Assembly (NCBI RefSeq): GCF_008001235.1
Contig: NZ_CP040751.1
Span: forward strand, 3,822,745-3,886,744
Direction: 5' to 3'
DNA from: Salidesulfovibrio onnuriiensis
GTDB lineage: Bacteria; Desulfobacterota; Desulfovibrionia; Desulfovibrionales; Desulfovibrionaceae
DNA length: 64,000 nt
The notes beneath the pieces are model-generated. The model was not told the origin of the DNA. It saw nothing but the letters and a program-made list of their open reading frames with translations, and did no database searches. Below, in pieces: positions 43,864 to 52,379 of the stretch. Within the stretch, counting starts at the first letter, position 1. The number at the start of each line of letters is the position of its first letter. The translations under genes were made by a program, and so were the position numbers.

Positions 43864-45201
43864 CTACTGGCACGGCTGGTTGCAGCCGCAGTAGGAGGTG
43901 CCCCCCTTGCTGGTCCACTGGCCGTTCCATCCGTTGTAGGGCATGCACGCCCCGGGGCACTTCTGCTCGGCCTGCTGCTGGTTGAAGATGGGGCCCGCGT
44001 CATGGTCGCAATAGCAGGCGGCGTCATCCAGGTATTCGCTGGTCAGCAGCTGCTTCATGGAGGCCACCCAGGCGCGGGCGTTGTTCCCGAGGCTGAACAT
44101 GACCGGCGTGACGGATTGCACCATACCCCAGATCTTTGCGTACATGGCGTCCTGGGACAAGGCCTGGAACGCGCTGGCCCTGGTGGGCATGAGATACTGC
44201 GGCCCCGCCGTGCCCGTGGGACCGAAGCAATTGACCACCACCTCCGTGGAAGCCATGAGATTGGCCAGCTTCAGGGCCAGATCCCTCGTGCCCCGCTGCT
44301 CGGTTGCGGGATGCACCCCGATGACGTCCGAATAGAACAGGGGCGAGGCAATGCCCGCCGGGTTGTTGGCCCAGGGCATGACCTTGCAGGAGATGTTGGC
44401 GTACTGGTCCGCGGGAATTCGGGAAAGGGACTCCGTGAACCCGATGTAGGCCCTGCCGTGTCCCTGGCCGAACCAGGTGCCGCGCTGGTAGGAATCCGAG
44501 GACGAATACAGCCCGTTCTTGAAGCTGGACATGGCCACGACCTGGCGGATGTGGTTGACGACCACCGGATTGACGTCCGCCTTGGAATGGGGCAGCGGCA
44601 CGGGGTACTGCGCCATTTCGCACTCCAGGCTCTGCACGTAGAACCCCGCGTTGCTCGACCCGCTCGAGAAATTGGTCATCAGCCCCACGTTGGCTGGCGG
44701 CGTCTGATCATAAAACCGGCAGGTGCCGATGGCCCCGACAACCTCCTCCAGGCTCTTGGCCTGGACCAGCTTCTCGTCATCCGAATGATAGAACAGCACG
44801 GTGGTGCAGCCCAGCTGGGGAATGCCGAGGACATTGTCTCCGCTCTCCACCCCCTTGGCCGCCCAGGGAAGCAGGTCTCCAAAATTCCGCACCTGCGCCT
44901 TGGGAATCCCGGAAAGCCATCCCGACGCATTGAACTCGTTCAGGAACATGGCGTCGAACACGTAGAGATCATACTCGGGCAAAGGATTCTGCTTGTACCC
45001 GCCGTCCCACGAATCCTGCCATTCGATGCCCACCGAGGGCTCGACCTGGGCCCAGGCTGTGGAGATCACCTGCTTGAACTGCTCGATCCTCGGCACATAG
45101 GGATACAGCGCCACCTTGAGGGTCTGGGCAAAGACGCTCCCCGAAAGAAGCAATGCGAGCAGCACGCCGAAAACAAACGCGAGATAATGTCTCCTTTTCA
45201 T
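43864..45201 (-). CDS. Secreted thiaminase I with C-terminal mannan-binding lectin-type domain
   Basis: 445 residues, ATG at 45201 behind CAGGAGG. Signal peptide ends SGSVFAQ. Residues about 27-385 match bacterial thiaminase I, which has the fold of a periplasmic binding protein: TLKVALYPYVPR, YDLYVFDAMFLNEF, GIPQLGC with the nucleophile Cys near 132, GRAYIGFTESLS, and ALKLANLMAS then PQYLMPTRASAF. The enzyme splits thiamine by replacing its thiazole with a nucleophile. The last about 50 residues are Cys-rich and carry NQQQAEQKCPGAC, NGWNGQW and CGC, the pattern of MVL-type mannan-binding lectins. A carbohydrate-binding tail on thiaminase is unusual. Confidence 0.88.
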   Translation of the reverse strand: MKRRHYLAFVFGVLLALLLSGSVFAQTLKVALYPYVPRIEQFKQVISTAWAQVEPSVGIEWQDSWDGGYKQNPLPEYDLYVFDAMFLNEFNASGWLSGIPKAQVRNFGDLLPWAAKGVESGDNVLGIPQLGCTTVLFYHSDDEKLVQAKSLEEVVGAIGTCRFYDQTPPANVGLMTNFSSGSSNAGFYVQSLECEMAQYPVPLPHSKADVNPVVVNHIRQVVAMSSFKNGLYSSSDSYQRGTWFGQGHGRAYIGFTESLSRIPADQYANISCKVMPWANNPAGIASPLFYSDVIGVHPATEQRGTRDLALKLANLMASTEVVVNCFGPTGTAGPQYLMPTRASAFQALSQDAMYAKIWGMVQSVTPVMFSLGNNARAWVASMKQLLTSEYLDDAACYCDHDAGPIFNQQQAEQKCPGACMPYNGWNGQWTSKGGTSYCGCNQPCQ

Positions 45202-45325
45202 GATATCCTCCTGTCATGAAATTTGGCCACCCGCTCCCCGCACACCACGCGATTCAATCATTCCACCGATACCACATATTGCGTACAAGTAAACCTAATT
45301 TCGAAGCCCTGCTTGACAAAGGAGC

Positions 45326-45348
45326 AATATACCCCCATAGGGTATATT
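45326..45348. promoter_or_regulatory. Inverted repeat AATATACCC-N5-GGGTATATT at the ferredoxin promoter
   Basis: Perfect 9-bp arms around CCATA, 28 bp before the ferredoxin start and just after TTGACA at 45313. An AT-flanked CCC/GGG core of this kind resembles operators of CsoR/CstR-family repressors, which sense copper or persulfides. No such repressor gene is in the window. Confidence 0.5.
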
Positions 45349-45375
45349 GACGATTCCAAAACAAGGGGTTCAACC

Positions 45376-46386
45376 ATGTCGAATCAAAGCAAATCCTCCG
45401 GGGTGAGCCGCCGGGGCTTTCTCAAGGCCCTGGGCGTGGGCGGCGCGGGACTGCTCGTGCCCGCCGGCGCCGCCGCGCAGGAGAGGGTGCCCGCCTCCGG
45501 TCCGGGCGAGCTGGCCACCCTGCTGGACCTTTCCAAATGTATCGGCTGCGGCGAGTGCGTCCTGGCCTGCCGCGAAGCCAATGCCTCCAAGTTCCCGGAG
45601 CCGGCGAAGCCGCTTCCCGCGCCTCTGCCCTCGGGCCGGGCCAAAAACGAGGACTGGTCGGACAAGCGCGACCTGGACGACCGGCTCACACCCTACAACT
45701 GGCTTTTCATCCAGACCGCGGAGGTGGAGCATGGCGGACAACAGTGGGAAATCAACATCCCGCGCCGCTGCATGCACTGCGAAAATCCGCCCTGCGCCAA
45801 CCTGTGCCCGTTCGGCGCGGCCAACAAACAGCGGAACGGCATCACCCGCATCAGCGACAAGCTGTGCATGGGCGGGGCCAAGTGCCGGGCCGTGTGCCCC
45901 TGGCACATTCCCCAGCGCCAGTCCGGCGTGGGCCTATACCTGCACCTCATGCCGCGCCTGGCGGGCAACGGGGTCATGTACAAGTGCGACCGCTGCTACC
46001 AGCGCGTGGACCAGGGCGAACTGCCCGCATGCATCGAGGTCTGCCCCGAAGGCGTGCAGACCATCGGCCCGCGCAAGGAAATCATCGAACAGGCCAAGAA
46101 GCTGGCCGCGGAAATGCAGGGGTATATCTACGGGCTGGAGGAAAACGGCGGGACCAACACCATCTATGTCTCCCCTGTTCCCTTCGACAAGCTGAACCAG
46201 GCCGTTGCAAAGGGGCCGGGCAGGCCGCATCTCGGCCCGGTCAAGGACACCATGGCCGACGAGACCAACCTGGCCACGGCCACGCTGCTGGCCCCAGTGG
46301 CAGGCATTGTCGCGGGCATGATCGGCGCGGGCGCGGCCCTGTTCGGAGAAAGGCCCGTGGACAAGGAGGACCGCCATGAAAAATAG
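45376..46386 (+). CDS. Tat-exported four-cluster ferredoxin subunit
   Basis: 336 residues from ATG 45376 (AAGGGG upstream). The N-terminus has the twin-arginine motif SRRGFLKALG. Four [4Fe-4S] sites are visible: CIGCGECVLAC, CMHCENPPCANLC, the CMGGAKCRAVC set and CDRCYQ with a late CIEVC. The C-terminus has one hydrophobic helix, as in FdnH/HybA, and overlaps the small membrane gene by 11 bp. It would carry electrons between a periplasmic enzyme and the membrane; no catalytic subunit is nearby. Confidence 0.9.
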   Translation: MSNQSKSSGVSRRGFLKALGVGGAGLLVPAGAAAQERVPASGPGELATLLDLSKCIGCGECVLACREANASKFPEPAKPLPAPLPSGRAKNEDWSDKRDLDDRLTPYNWLFIQTAEVEHGGQQWEINIPRRCMHCENPPCANLCPFGAANKQRNGITRISDKLCMGGAKCRAVCPWHIPQRQSGVGLYLHLMPRLAGNGVMYKCDRCYQRVDQGELPACIEVCPEGVQTIGPRKEIIEQAKKLAAEMQGYIYGLEENGGTNTIYVSPVPFDKLNQAVAKGPGRPHLGPVKDTMADETNLATATLLAPVAGIVAGMIGAGAALFGERPVDKEDRHEK

Positions 46387-46837
46387 CACTGTCTCCCCCT
46401 GGCTGCGGCGGGCCTTCATCGCCACCATGGCCGCCCTGGCCGCCACGGGCATGATGCAGATGCCCCTCGCCCGGCGCTACTACATCACGGACATCCCGGG
46501 CATGGCCTGGGCCGGGAACTTCTTCCTGGTGCACAAGCTGCACTATGCGCTGGCCGCCGTGCTGCTCTTCCTGCTGGCCCTGGTGCTGACCAACTGGTTC
46601 CGCTCCTGGCGGGACCGGATCCGGCTCACCCCCTGGGGCATGGCCCGGGCCGCGATCCTGACGGGCATCGTCCTTTCCGGGCTGCTGCGGGTCTACCGCA
46701 ACCTGCCGGGCGTGACCCTGCACCCGGACGCCATCCTGGCCATTGAATGGACCCACCTGGGACTGGTCATGGTCATGGGCGCGGCCGCACTCCTGGCGCT
46801 CCTGAAAAAACAGTCGCCCTACGCGCGAAAACGCTGA
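46376..46837 (+). CDS. Cytochrome b-like membrane anchor of the ferredoxin module
   Basis: 153 residues, AAGGAGGACC before the ATG. Four membrane helices, with His residues in LVHKLHYAL and EWTHLGLV that could hold heme or contact quinone. It resembles small FdnI-type subunits. It likely anchors the preceding ferredoxin and connects it to the quinone pool. The partner oxidoreductase is not in the window. Confidence 0.8.
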   Translation: MKNSTVSPWLRRAFIATMAALAATGMMQMPLARRYYITDIPGMAWAGNFFLVHKLHYALAAVLLFLLALVLTNWFRSWRDRIRLTPWGMARAAILTGIVLSGLLRVYRNLPGVTLHPDAILAIEWTHLGLVMVMGAAALLALLKKQSPYARKR

Positions 46838-46872
46838 CATGAAGGGCGCAAGCGCGCCTTCCTCTCCTCCCG

Positions 46873-46904
46873 AAAAAGGGGCTCCCCGTTTGGGGAGCCC
46901 CTTT
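46873..46904. terminator. Bidirectional terminator
   Basis: Perfect 10-bp stem GGGGCTCCCC / GGGGAGCCCC with a GTTT loop, a T-run of five on the minus strand and three on the plus strand. It lies between two converging genes. Confidence 0.9.
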
Positions 46905-46941
46905 CCTGTGGCCTCGGGCAATGGATTCACGGTGCGCCGGG

Positions 46942-47931
46942 TCAGGCGTCGGCCGCTTCCTCCACACCGTTTTCCGGGCCGAAGATCCTGTCCGTGGCCT
47001 TGACGTACCAGGCGGCGGACTGGACCTGGACGATGTAGGCCAGGGCAATGACCAGGGCGGCGTCCGCCCCCTTGGGGCCAAAGGCGTTCATGGCGATGGC
47101 CAGGGCAATGGACAGGTTGCGCATGACCGAGCCGTAGACCAGGGCAATGGCGTCGCCGCGCGGCAGCAGGGCCTTGCCCATGAACGTGCTCAGGGCGAAG
47201 TTGAAGACATAGAGCAGGATGAGCGGGGCCATGATGCCCAGCAACAGCTCGGGCTGGGCCGCGATGGTCCGGGCCTTGAGGGCCAGGGCCACGAACACGA
47301 TGCCCAGCACGCCCAGGGTGGACAGGGCCGGGAACCGGGGGCCCACCTCCTGCTGGAAGCGTTTCTGGCCGTATTTCTTCATGAGCGCCTGCTGGGTCAT
47401 GAAACCCAGCACCATGGGCAGGAAGACGATGAAGAAGATCTGCTTGCCCACGGCCGCCATGTCGATCTCGATGGAAGCGCCCATGAGCGCCTCCACGTAG
47501 AGAGGAGTGAGAAGCGAACCCGCCACAAGGCCGATGACCGTCATCTTCACGGCCGCGGACATGTTCCCCCGGGCAAAGCCGGTCCAGGAGATGGTCATGC
47601 CGCTGGTGGGCACCAGCCCCGCGAGCAGAAGCCCGAGGGCCATGTAGGGGTTCGAGGAGAAAAAGAACATCCCCATGGCAAAGGCCGCGAAGGGGACGAC
47701 ACCGAAGTTGATGAACTGGGTCAGCACCTGGGCCTTGGCGTCGCCGCCCTCAAAGACCTTGCGCACCTTGAGGGTCACCATCATAGGGTAGACCATGAGG
47801 AAGGTGAACGGGATGATCAGGCTCTTGATCCAGGTCATGTCCGCGGCCAGGCCGGCCACGAAACCGGCCAGCATCATGGCCGGGATGGCGATTGTTAGGT
47901 TCTTGGATATCTTCTGCAGCAATTTCCACAT
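46942..47931 (-). CDS. ACR3/BASS-superfamily transporter (putative arsenite efflux)
   Basis: 329 residues from ATG 47931 (GGAGGA upstream); a longer frame upstream is the neighbour gene read out of phase. Ten hydrophobic segments with the fold landmarks of this superfamily: GLVPTSGMTISWTGFARGN and the second crossover near MRNLSIALAIAM. The family includes arsenite exporters and bile-acid or keto-acid carriers. No arsR or arsC is present, so arsenic is one possibility only. It is 16 bp downstream of a zinc-ribbon gene. Confidence 0.87.
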   Translation of the reverse strand: MWKLLQKISKNLTIAIPAMMLAGFVAGLAADMTWIKSLIIPFTFLMVYPMMVTLKVRKVFEGGDAKAQVLTQFINFGVVPFAAFAMGMFFFSSNPYMALGLLLAGLVPTSGMTISWTGFARGNMSAAVKMTVIGLVAGSLLTPLYVEALMGASIEIDMAAVGKQIFFIVFLPMVLGFMTQQALMKKYGQKRFQQEVGPRFPALSTLGVLGIVFVALALKARTIAAQPELLLGIMAPLILLYVFNFALSTFMGKALLPRGDAIALVYGSVMRNLSIALAIAMNAFGPKGADAALVIALAYIVQVQSAAWYVKATDRIFGPENGVEEAADA

Positions 47932-47947
47932 GTATGGTGGTCCTCCG

Positions 47948-48169
47948 TTAATCCTGGCCAGACGCGGCCAATTCGTTTTCCCTGCATTCCGGGTCGGAGC
48001 AGCACGGGGCCTCGCCGTCCCGGTAGACCATGACCCCGGTGGCCACGGGCTCCACGATGAAACGGCGGTTGCAGGACTTACAGACCGCGTATGCCGGGCT
48101 GTAATCGTCGGCATGCTCCACGGGCTGCTTGTGGGAACAATACGGGCAGTGTACATTCAGGGTTGCCAT
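47948..48169 (-). CDS. Small zinc-ribbon protein
   Basis: 73 residues from ATG 48169 behind AAGGAGG. Two Cys pairs (CPYC and CKSC) form a zinc ribbon, and a later CCSDPEC adds a second possible metal site. No known function. It is first in a two-gene unit with the transporter and divergent from the Crp/Fnr regulator. Confidence 0.82.
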   Translation of the reverse strand: MATLNVHCPYCSHKQPVEHADDYSPAYAVCKSCNRRFIVEPVATGVMVYRDGEAPCCSDPECRENELAASGQD

Positions 48170-48225
48170 AGCGGGCCTCCTTGATTCTGTTTCACCAACC
48201 CTACCCGCCGCCGGGAAGCGGTGCA

Positions 48226-48239
48226 TTGACCGAGATCAA
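48226..48239. promoter_or_regulatory. FNR-like box TTGACCGAGATCAA
   Basis: 14 bases with TTGA(C/T)-N4-(A)TCAA symmetry, the layout of FNR and HcpR-type sites. It lies 25 bp before the Crp/Fnr gene start and 57 bp before the divergent zinc-ribbon start, so it may control both. Confidence 0.55.
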
Positions 48240-48263
48240 CACGGAAAACAAAACGGAAGGACA

Positions 48264-48932
48264 ATGACGAAGCATCTGGAAGAAGCCATCGGCAGCCTGG
48301 CCTTTTTCGAAAGCCTGGAGCAGGAGCAGATCGCCCGGCTGGCGCAGCGCGCCAGCGTGAACCGGTTCCCCAGGGGCGCGGTCTTCTACAGCGAGGACAA
48401 GGCATCCAAGGGGCTGCACATCCTGCTTTCGGGCAAGGTCAAGCTGTTCAAGATGTCCGAGGACGGCAAGGAGCAGACCATCTTCATCTTCGGGGCGGGA
48501 GAACCCTTCTGCCTCTGCTCGGCCTTTTCCGACGGCAAGCTGCCCGCCAACATGGCGGCACTGGAGGACAGCGAGGTCCTGGTCATCAGCCCGGACCACT
48601 TCGAAAGCATCATCAAGGAAGACCCCACCATCCTGCTCACCATCCTCAAGGTCATGTCCCGCCGCCTCAAGGACACCATGGTCATGATCGATTCCCTGGC
48701 GCTCAAGAACATCCCGGCCCGGCTGGCCGCCTATCTCCTGAGCCGGGAGCACGGGGGGACCGTGGAACTGGGCATCACCTACCGCGAGCTGTCCAAGATC
48801 CTGGGCGTCACGCCCGAGGCGCTTTCCCGCGCGCTCAAGAAAATGACCGACCAGGGCATGGTGGAGACCCGGGGGGCCACCATCCGGCTGGCAGACATGG
48901 CCGGGCTGCACGCCCTGAGTGAAGGGATCTGA
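48264..48932 (+). CDS. Crp/Fnr-family transcriptional regulator
   Basis: 222 residues from ATG 48264 (GGAAGGACA upstream). The cyclic-nucleotide-like sensor barrel (about 10-130, FYSEDKASKGLHILLSGKVKLF) lacks an N-terminal Fe-S Cys set, but two Cys occur in PFCLC. A C-terminal winged helix has TYRELSKILGVTPEALSRAL. Effector unknown. It is divergent from the zinc-ribbon/transporter unit and likely self-regulated through the box just upstream. Confidence 0.93.
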   Translation: MTKHLEEAIGSLAFFESLEQEQIARLAQRASVNRFPRGAVFYSEDKASKGLHILLSGKVKLFKMSEDGKEQTIFIFGAGEPFCLCSAFSDGKLPANMAALEDSEVLVISPDHFESIIKEDPTILLTILKVMSRRLKDTMVMIDSLALKNIPARLAAYLLSREHGGTVELGITYRELSKILGVTPEALSRALKKMTDQGMVETRGATIRLADMAGLHALSEGI

Positions 48933-48960
48933 TTTCCGGCCGGCATGAACCCGGCGCGGC

Positions 48961-49707
48961 CTACCGCTTCTGGCCGAATTCCTCCAGAATGGCGTCGTAG
49001 GTGCCGTCCGCGCGCATCTCCTCCAGGGCCTTGTTGAAGCCCGCGACGACCTCCCGCGCGCCGGGCATCCTGCGCGAAATGGGGTTGAACAGGCCATAGA
49101 CCTTGAACGGGGGCCGGAGGATCTCGAAATCCTGCTCCCTGGTGCGCACGTACTCGCTCTCCCGCACCAGGCTGTAGAATTCCTGCCTGCCCATGAGCAC
49201 CAAGTCTATCCTGCCCACATATAGTTTCCTGAGATTGATGACGTGATCCACAGCGGGCACGGCATTGATTTCCAAGGCCTCCAGGTCCTGGCCCTGGACC
49301 CCGCCGCGCAGCACTCCCACGAGAAAGGGCCGAATGGACTCGGGCCCGTCATAGGCGATGCCCCGTCCCCGCTTCTGGATGAAGACCTCCTCGCTGGGCG
49401 CCACCTCGTCCGTATATATCATCTCAATAGCCCGCTCGTCGCTGTAGTAGGCCCCCAGCAGCCCGTCGTACACCCCGTGCATGGCCAGGGTGATGGCCCG
49501 GTTCCAGGGCACGAAATCCAGCTTCATGTCATACCCGGCCCGGGCAAAGACCCGGCGCGAGATCTCGGCGTAAAAACCGTTCTTTGGGAGGTCCTCCCCG
49601 TAAAAGGGAGGCCAGTTCATGGTGGCCAGCACAAGGGGCTGGCCCGCCAGGGCCGGTGCGGCCAGGGCACCGCAGAGCAGGGCAAGCAGGAGCACGATGA
49701 TGCGCAT
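48961..49707 (-). CDS. Periplasmic solute-binding protein, family 3
   Basis: 248 residues behind CGGAGG. Signal peptide ends APALAG. Opens with LVLATMNWPPFYGEDLPKNG, followed by the family-3 fold (YDGLLGAYYSDERAI, GRIDLVLMGRQEF) and the terminal RADGTYDAILEEFG. There are no transporter genes next to it. It resembles the protein at 1401-2195 in type but not closely in sequence. Confidence 0.87.
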   Translation of the reverse strand: MRIIVLLLALLCGALAAPALAGQPLVLATMNWPPFYGEDLPKNGFYAEISRRVFARAGYDMKLDFVPWNRAITLAMHGVYDGLLGAYYSDERAIEMIYTDEVAPSEEVFIQKRGRGIAYDGPESIRPFLVGVLRGGVQGQDLEALEINAVPAVDHVINLRKLYVGRIDLVLMGRQEFYSLVRESEYVRTREQDFEILRPPFKVYGLFNPISRRMPGAREVVAGFNKALEEMRADGTYDAILEEFGQKR

Positions 49708-50285
49708 GACACCTCCGGGACAAGACAGGCTGCCATGACCATATCCACAGGGAAAACTCCGTCAACACCGGAGCAAATGTTATAAGCCCGGACGGTGATC
49801 ACCCTCCGGACAAGAAAAGGACTATCAACAAATTAACCATTTGATATATTATTACTTTTTATTAATTGCATGATTTTTGATATCTGGTTGCATTTTCAAG
49901 ATATAAACATGTGTTTGATTTCAAGAATAAAAATGATGAAAAAAAGATCATTTTTTTACAATTTTTAAAAATAGTTGTATTATTCAAAATGATTATTGCT
50001 ACATAATAATTCATTCATACTGTGAATAAAACATCTTGGCTTATTATAATTTCAACAATAGTTTGTTGATAACTTTATCAACAATATTTTAATCAGCATT
50101 AATCGTCAAAGAACATCAAATTTTCGCCTTTCCGAAAGAACCTCGCTGAAATAAATTTTATCCACAATTTAACATGCTAAAATAAAACAAGATAGTACTA
50201 TTGACCAGCCTCTTTGAGAGACTTATTTTATAGTCACTGCAACTAAGACTATTATTTATGGTGAACATAGATCAGGAGAAATACC
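49708..50285. other. AT-rich promoter region of the adhesin gene
   Basis: About 580 bp with no gene, strikingly AT-rich against GC-rich flanks. It holds a palindrome GGTGATCACC inside a longer repeat (49788-49809), AAAATGAT-N9-ATCATTTT (49930-49954), TTGTTGATA-ACTT-TATCAACAA (50063-50084) and a single DnaA-box-like TTATCCACA (50158). A silencer-type protein or curved-DNA regulation would fit. Confidence 0.6.
50063..50084. promoter_or_regulatory. Perfect inverted repeat upstream of the adhesin
   Basis: Nine-bp arms TTGTTGATA and TATCAACAA with a 4-base centre, about 200 bp before the adhesin start. Candidate operator. Confidence 0.4.
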
Positions 50286-52379
50286 ATGGCTGCCACCAAT
50301 AATCCCGACCGCATGCTGGTAACGCTGCCCGCCGACGGCACGTCCAGCACTTATACGATCTCCCCCGACACCGTCGTGGCCTTTGGCTTCGACGTGTCCG
50401 AGGCGGTTTTCACCGGCGTGGGCAACGACCTGGTCATCGCCGTTGGCGACCAGAGCGTCACCCTGGAGGGATACCTGCCCCTGGCCAAGCAGGAAGCACT
50501 GCCCGTGTTCGAACTCATGGGCGGCGAGCAGGTCCCCGGTGACGTGTATCTTTTCGCCTTCAACGAGGGCGACAGCACCGACGCGGAAGTGGAAACCGCC
50601 GCGGGCCGCTCCGCATTCGGCGGCGGCGCCGGGGATTACCGGGACGATTCCGGAGAGCTGTATGACGGCCTGAACGGCCTGGGCTCCCAGAATGACCCGC
50701 AATTCTCCTCCTCCAGGCTGGACCTGGCCGATTCGCTGAACGATCCGGGCTTTTCCTCGTCCACGGCGGCGGCCAACACGGCCCCGTCCGCAGCCGACGA
50801 TTCCCTGACAACCGATGAAGACACTACCCTGACCTTCAGCGCAGCCACCCTGACGGCCAACGACACCGACGTGGACGGCAACGCCCTCACCGTCATTTCC
50901 GTGGGCAATGCCGTGGGCGGCACCGTTTCCCTGGTAAATGGGCAGGTAACTTTCATTCCCGACCCGGATTTCAACGGCGACGCCACCTTCACCTACACAA
51001 TCTCCGACGGGCAGGGAGGCACAGACACGGCCACCGCAACCGTCACCGTCAATCCCGTGAATGACGCGCCGGTAGCCAACGCGGACACCGCAACCACCGC
51101 CGAGGACACGCCGGTGACCATCGACGTGCTCTCCAACGACACCGACGTGGAAGGCGACGCGCTCTCCGTGGTCACCGACGCGGGCAAGGCACCCACGGCC
51201 CTGCACGGAACCGTGACCGTCAATGCCGACGGAACCCTGACCTACACACCGGCAGCCAACTACAACGGCCCGGACACCATTACCTATACCGTCTCCGATG
51301 GGCACGGCGGCGAAAGCACCGCAACCGTGGCCGTGGGCGTTACCCCGGTCAACGACGGACCGGTGGCCGTGGACGACACCGCAACCACCGCCGAGGACAC
51401 GCCGGTAACCATCGACGTGCTCTCCAACGACACCGACGTGGAAGGCGACGCGCTGTCCGTGGTCACCGACGCGGGCAAGGCACCCACCGCCCTGCACGGC
51501 ACCGTGAGCATCAATGCCGACGGAACCCTGACCTATACCCCGGCCGCAAACTACAACGGGCCGGACACCATCACCTATACCGTCTCCGACGGACAGGGCG
51601 GCGAAAGCACCGCAACCGTGGCCGTGGGCGTCACCCCGGTCAACGACGGCCCCGTGGCCGTGGACGACACCGCAACCACCGCCGAGGACACGCCGGTGAC
51701 CATCGACGTGCTCTCCAACGACACTGACGTGGAAGGGGACGCACTCTCCGTGGTCACCGATGCGGGCAAGGCCCCCACGGCCCTGCACGGTACCGTGACC
51801 GTCAATGCGGATGGAACCCTGACTTACACACCGGCCGCAAACTACAACGGCCCGGACACCATCACCTATACCGTCTCCGACGGACACGGCGGCGAAAGCA
51901 CCGCAACCGTGGCCGTGGGCGTTACCCCGATCAACGACGGCCCCGTGGCCGTGGACGACACCGCAACCACCGCCGAGGACACGCCGGTGACCATCGACGT
52001 GCTCTCCAACGACACTGACGTGGAAGGGGACGCACTCTCCGTGGTCACCGATGCGGGCAAGGCCCCCACGGCCCTGCACGGTACCGTGACCGTCAATGCG
52101 GATGGAACCCTGACTTACACACCGGCCGCAAACTACAACGGCCCGGACACCATCACCTATACCGTCTCCGACGGACACGGCGGCGAAAGCACCGCAACCG
52201 TGGCCGTGGGCGTTACCCCGATCAACGACGGACCGGTGGCCGTGGACGACACCGCAACCACCGCCGAGGACACGCCGGTAACCATCGACGTGCTCTCCAA
52301 CGATACCGACGTGGAAGGCGACACCCTGTCCGTGGTCACCGATGCGGGCAAGGCCCCACCGCCCTGCACGGCACCGTGA
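50286..52379 (+). CDS. Adhesin in-frame segment 1 (retention module and first repeats)
   Basis: Continuous frame from the start codon to the first deletion at about 52354, where CCCCC in the repeat has become CCCC. Holds the retention module, the TAAG site and four full repeats. If the indel were real, this would encode a truncated, anchored stub of about 690 residues with no secretion signal. Confidence 0.75.
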   Translation: MAATNNPDRMLVTLPADGTSSTYTISPDTVVAFGFDVSEAVFTGVGNDLVIAVGDQSVTLEGYLPLAKQEALPVFELMGGEQVPGDVYLFAFNEGDSTDAEVETAAGRSAFGGGAGDYRDDSGELYDGLNGLGSQNDPQFSSSRLDLADSLNDPGFSSSTAAANTAPSAADDSLTTDEDTTLTFSAATLTANDTDVDGNALTVISVGNAVGGTVSLVNGQVTFIPDPDFNGDATFTYTISDGQGGTDTATATVTVNPVNDAPVANADTATTAEDTPVTIDVLSNDTDVEGDALSVVTDAGKAPTALHGTVTVNADGTLTYTPAANYNGPDTITYTVSDGHGGESTATVAVGVTPVNDGPVAVDDTATTAEDTPVTIDVLSNDTDVEGDALSVVTDAGKAPTALHGTVSINADGTLTYTPAANYNGPDTITYTVSDGQGGESTATVAVGVTPVNDGPVAVDDTATTAEDTPVTIDVLSNDTDVEGDALSVVTDAGKAPTALHGTVTVNADGTLTYTPAANYNGPDTITYTVSDGHGGESTATVAVGVTPINDGPVAVDDTATTAEDTPVTIDVLSNDTDVEGDALSVVTDAGKAPTALHGTVTVNADGTLTYTPAANYNGPDTITYTVSDGHGGESTATVAVGVTPINDGPVAVDDTATTAEDTPVTIDVLSNDTDVEGDTLSVVTDAGKAPPPCTAP

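Noticed and set aside
45202..45325. TPP riboswitch before the thiaminase gene or the ferredoxin gene
   Set aside because: No CTGAGA and ACCTGA core segments in the right order on either strand.
46942..48156. Longer start for the ACR3/BASS transporter
   Set aside because: The extra N-terminus is the zinc-ribbon gene in another frame; GGAGGA marks the start at 47931.
49708..50285. AT-rich region as a replication origin
   Set aside because: Only one exact DnaA-box-like site (50158) and no dnaA, dnaN or parAB nearby; it reads better as a promoter region.
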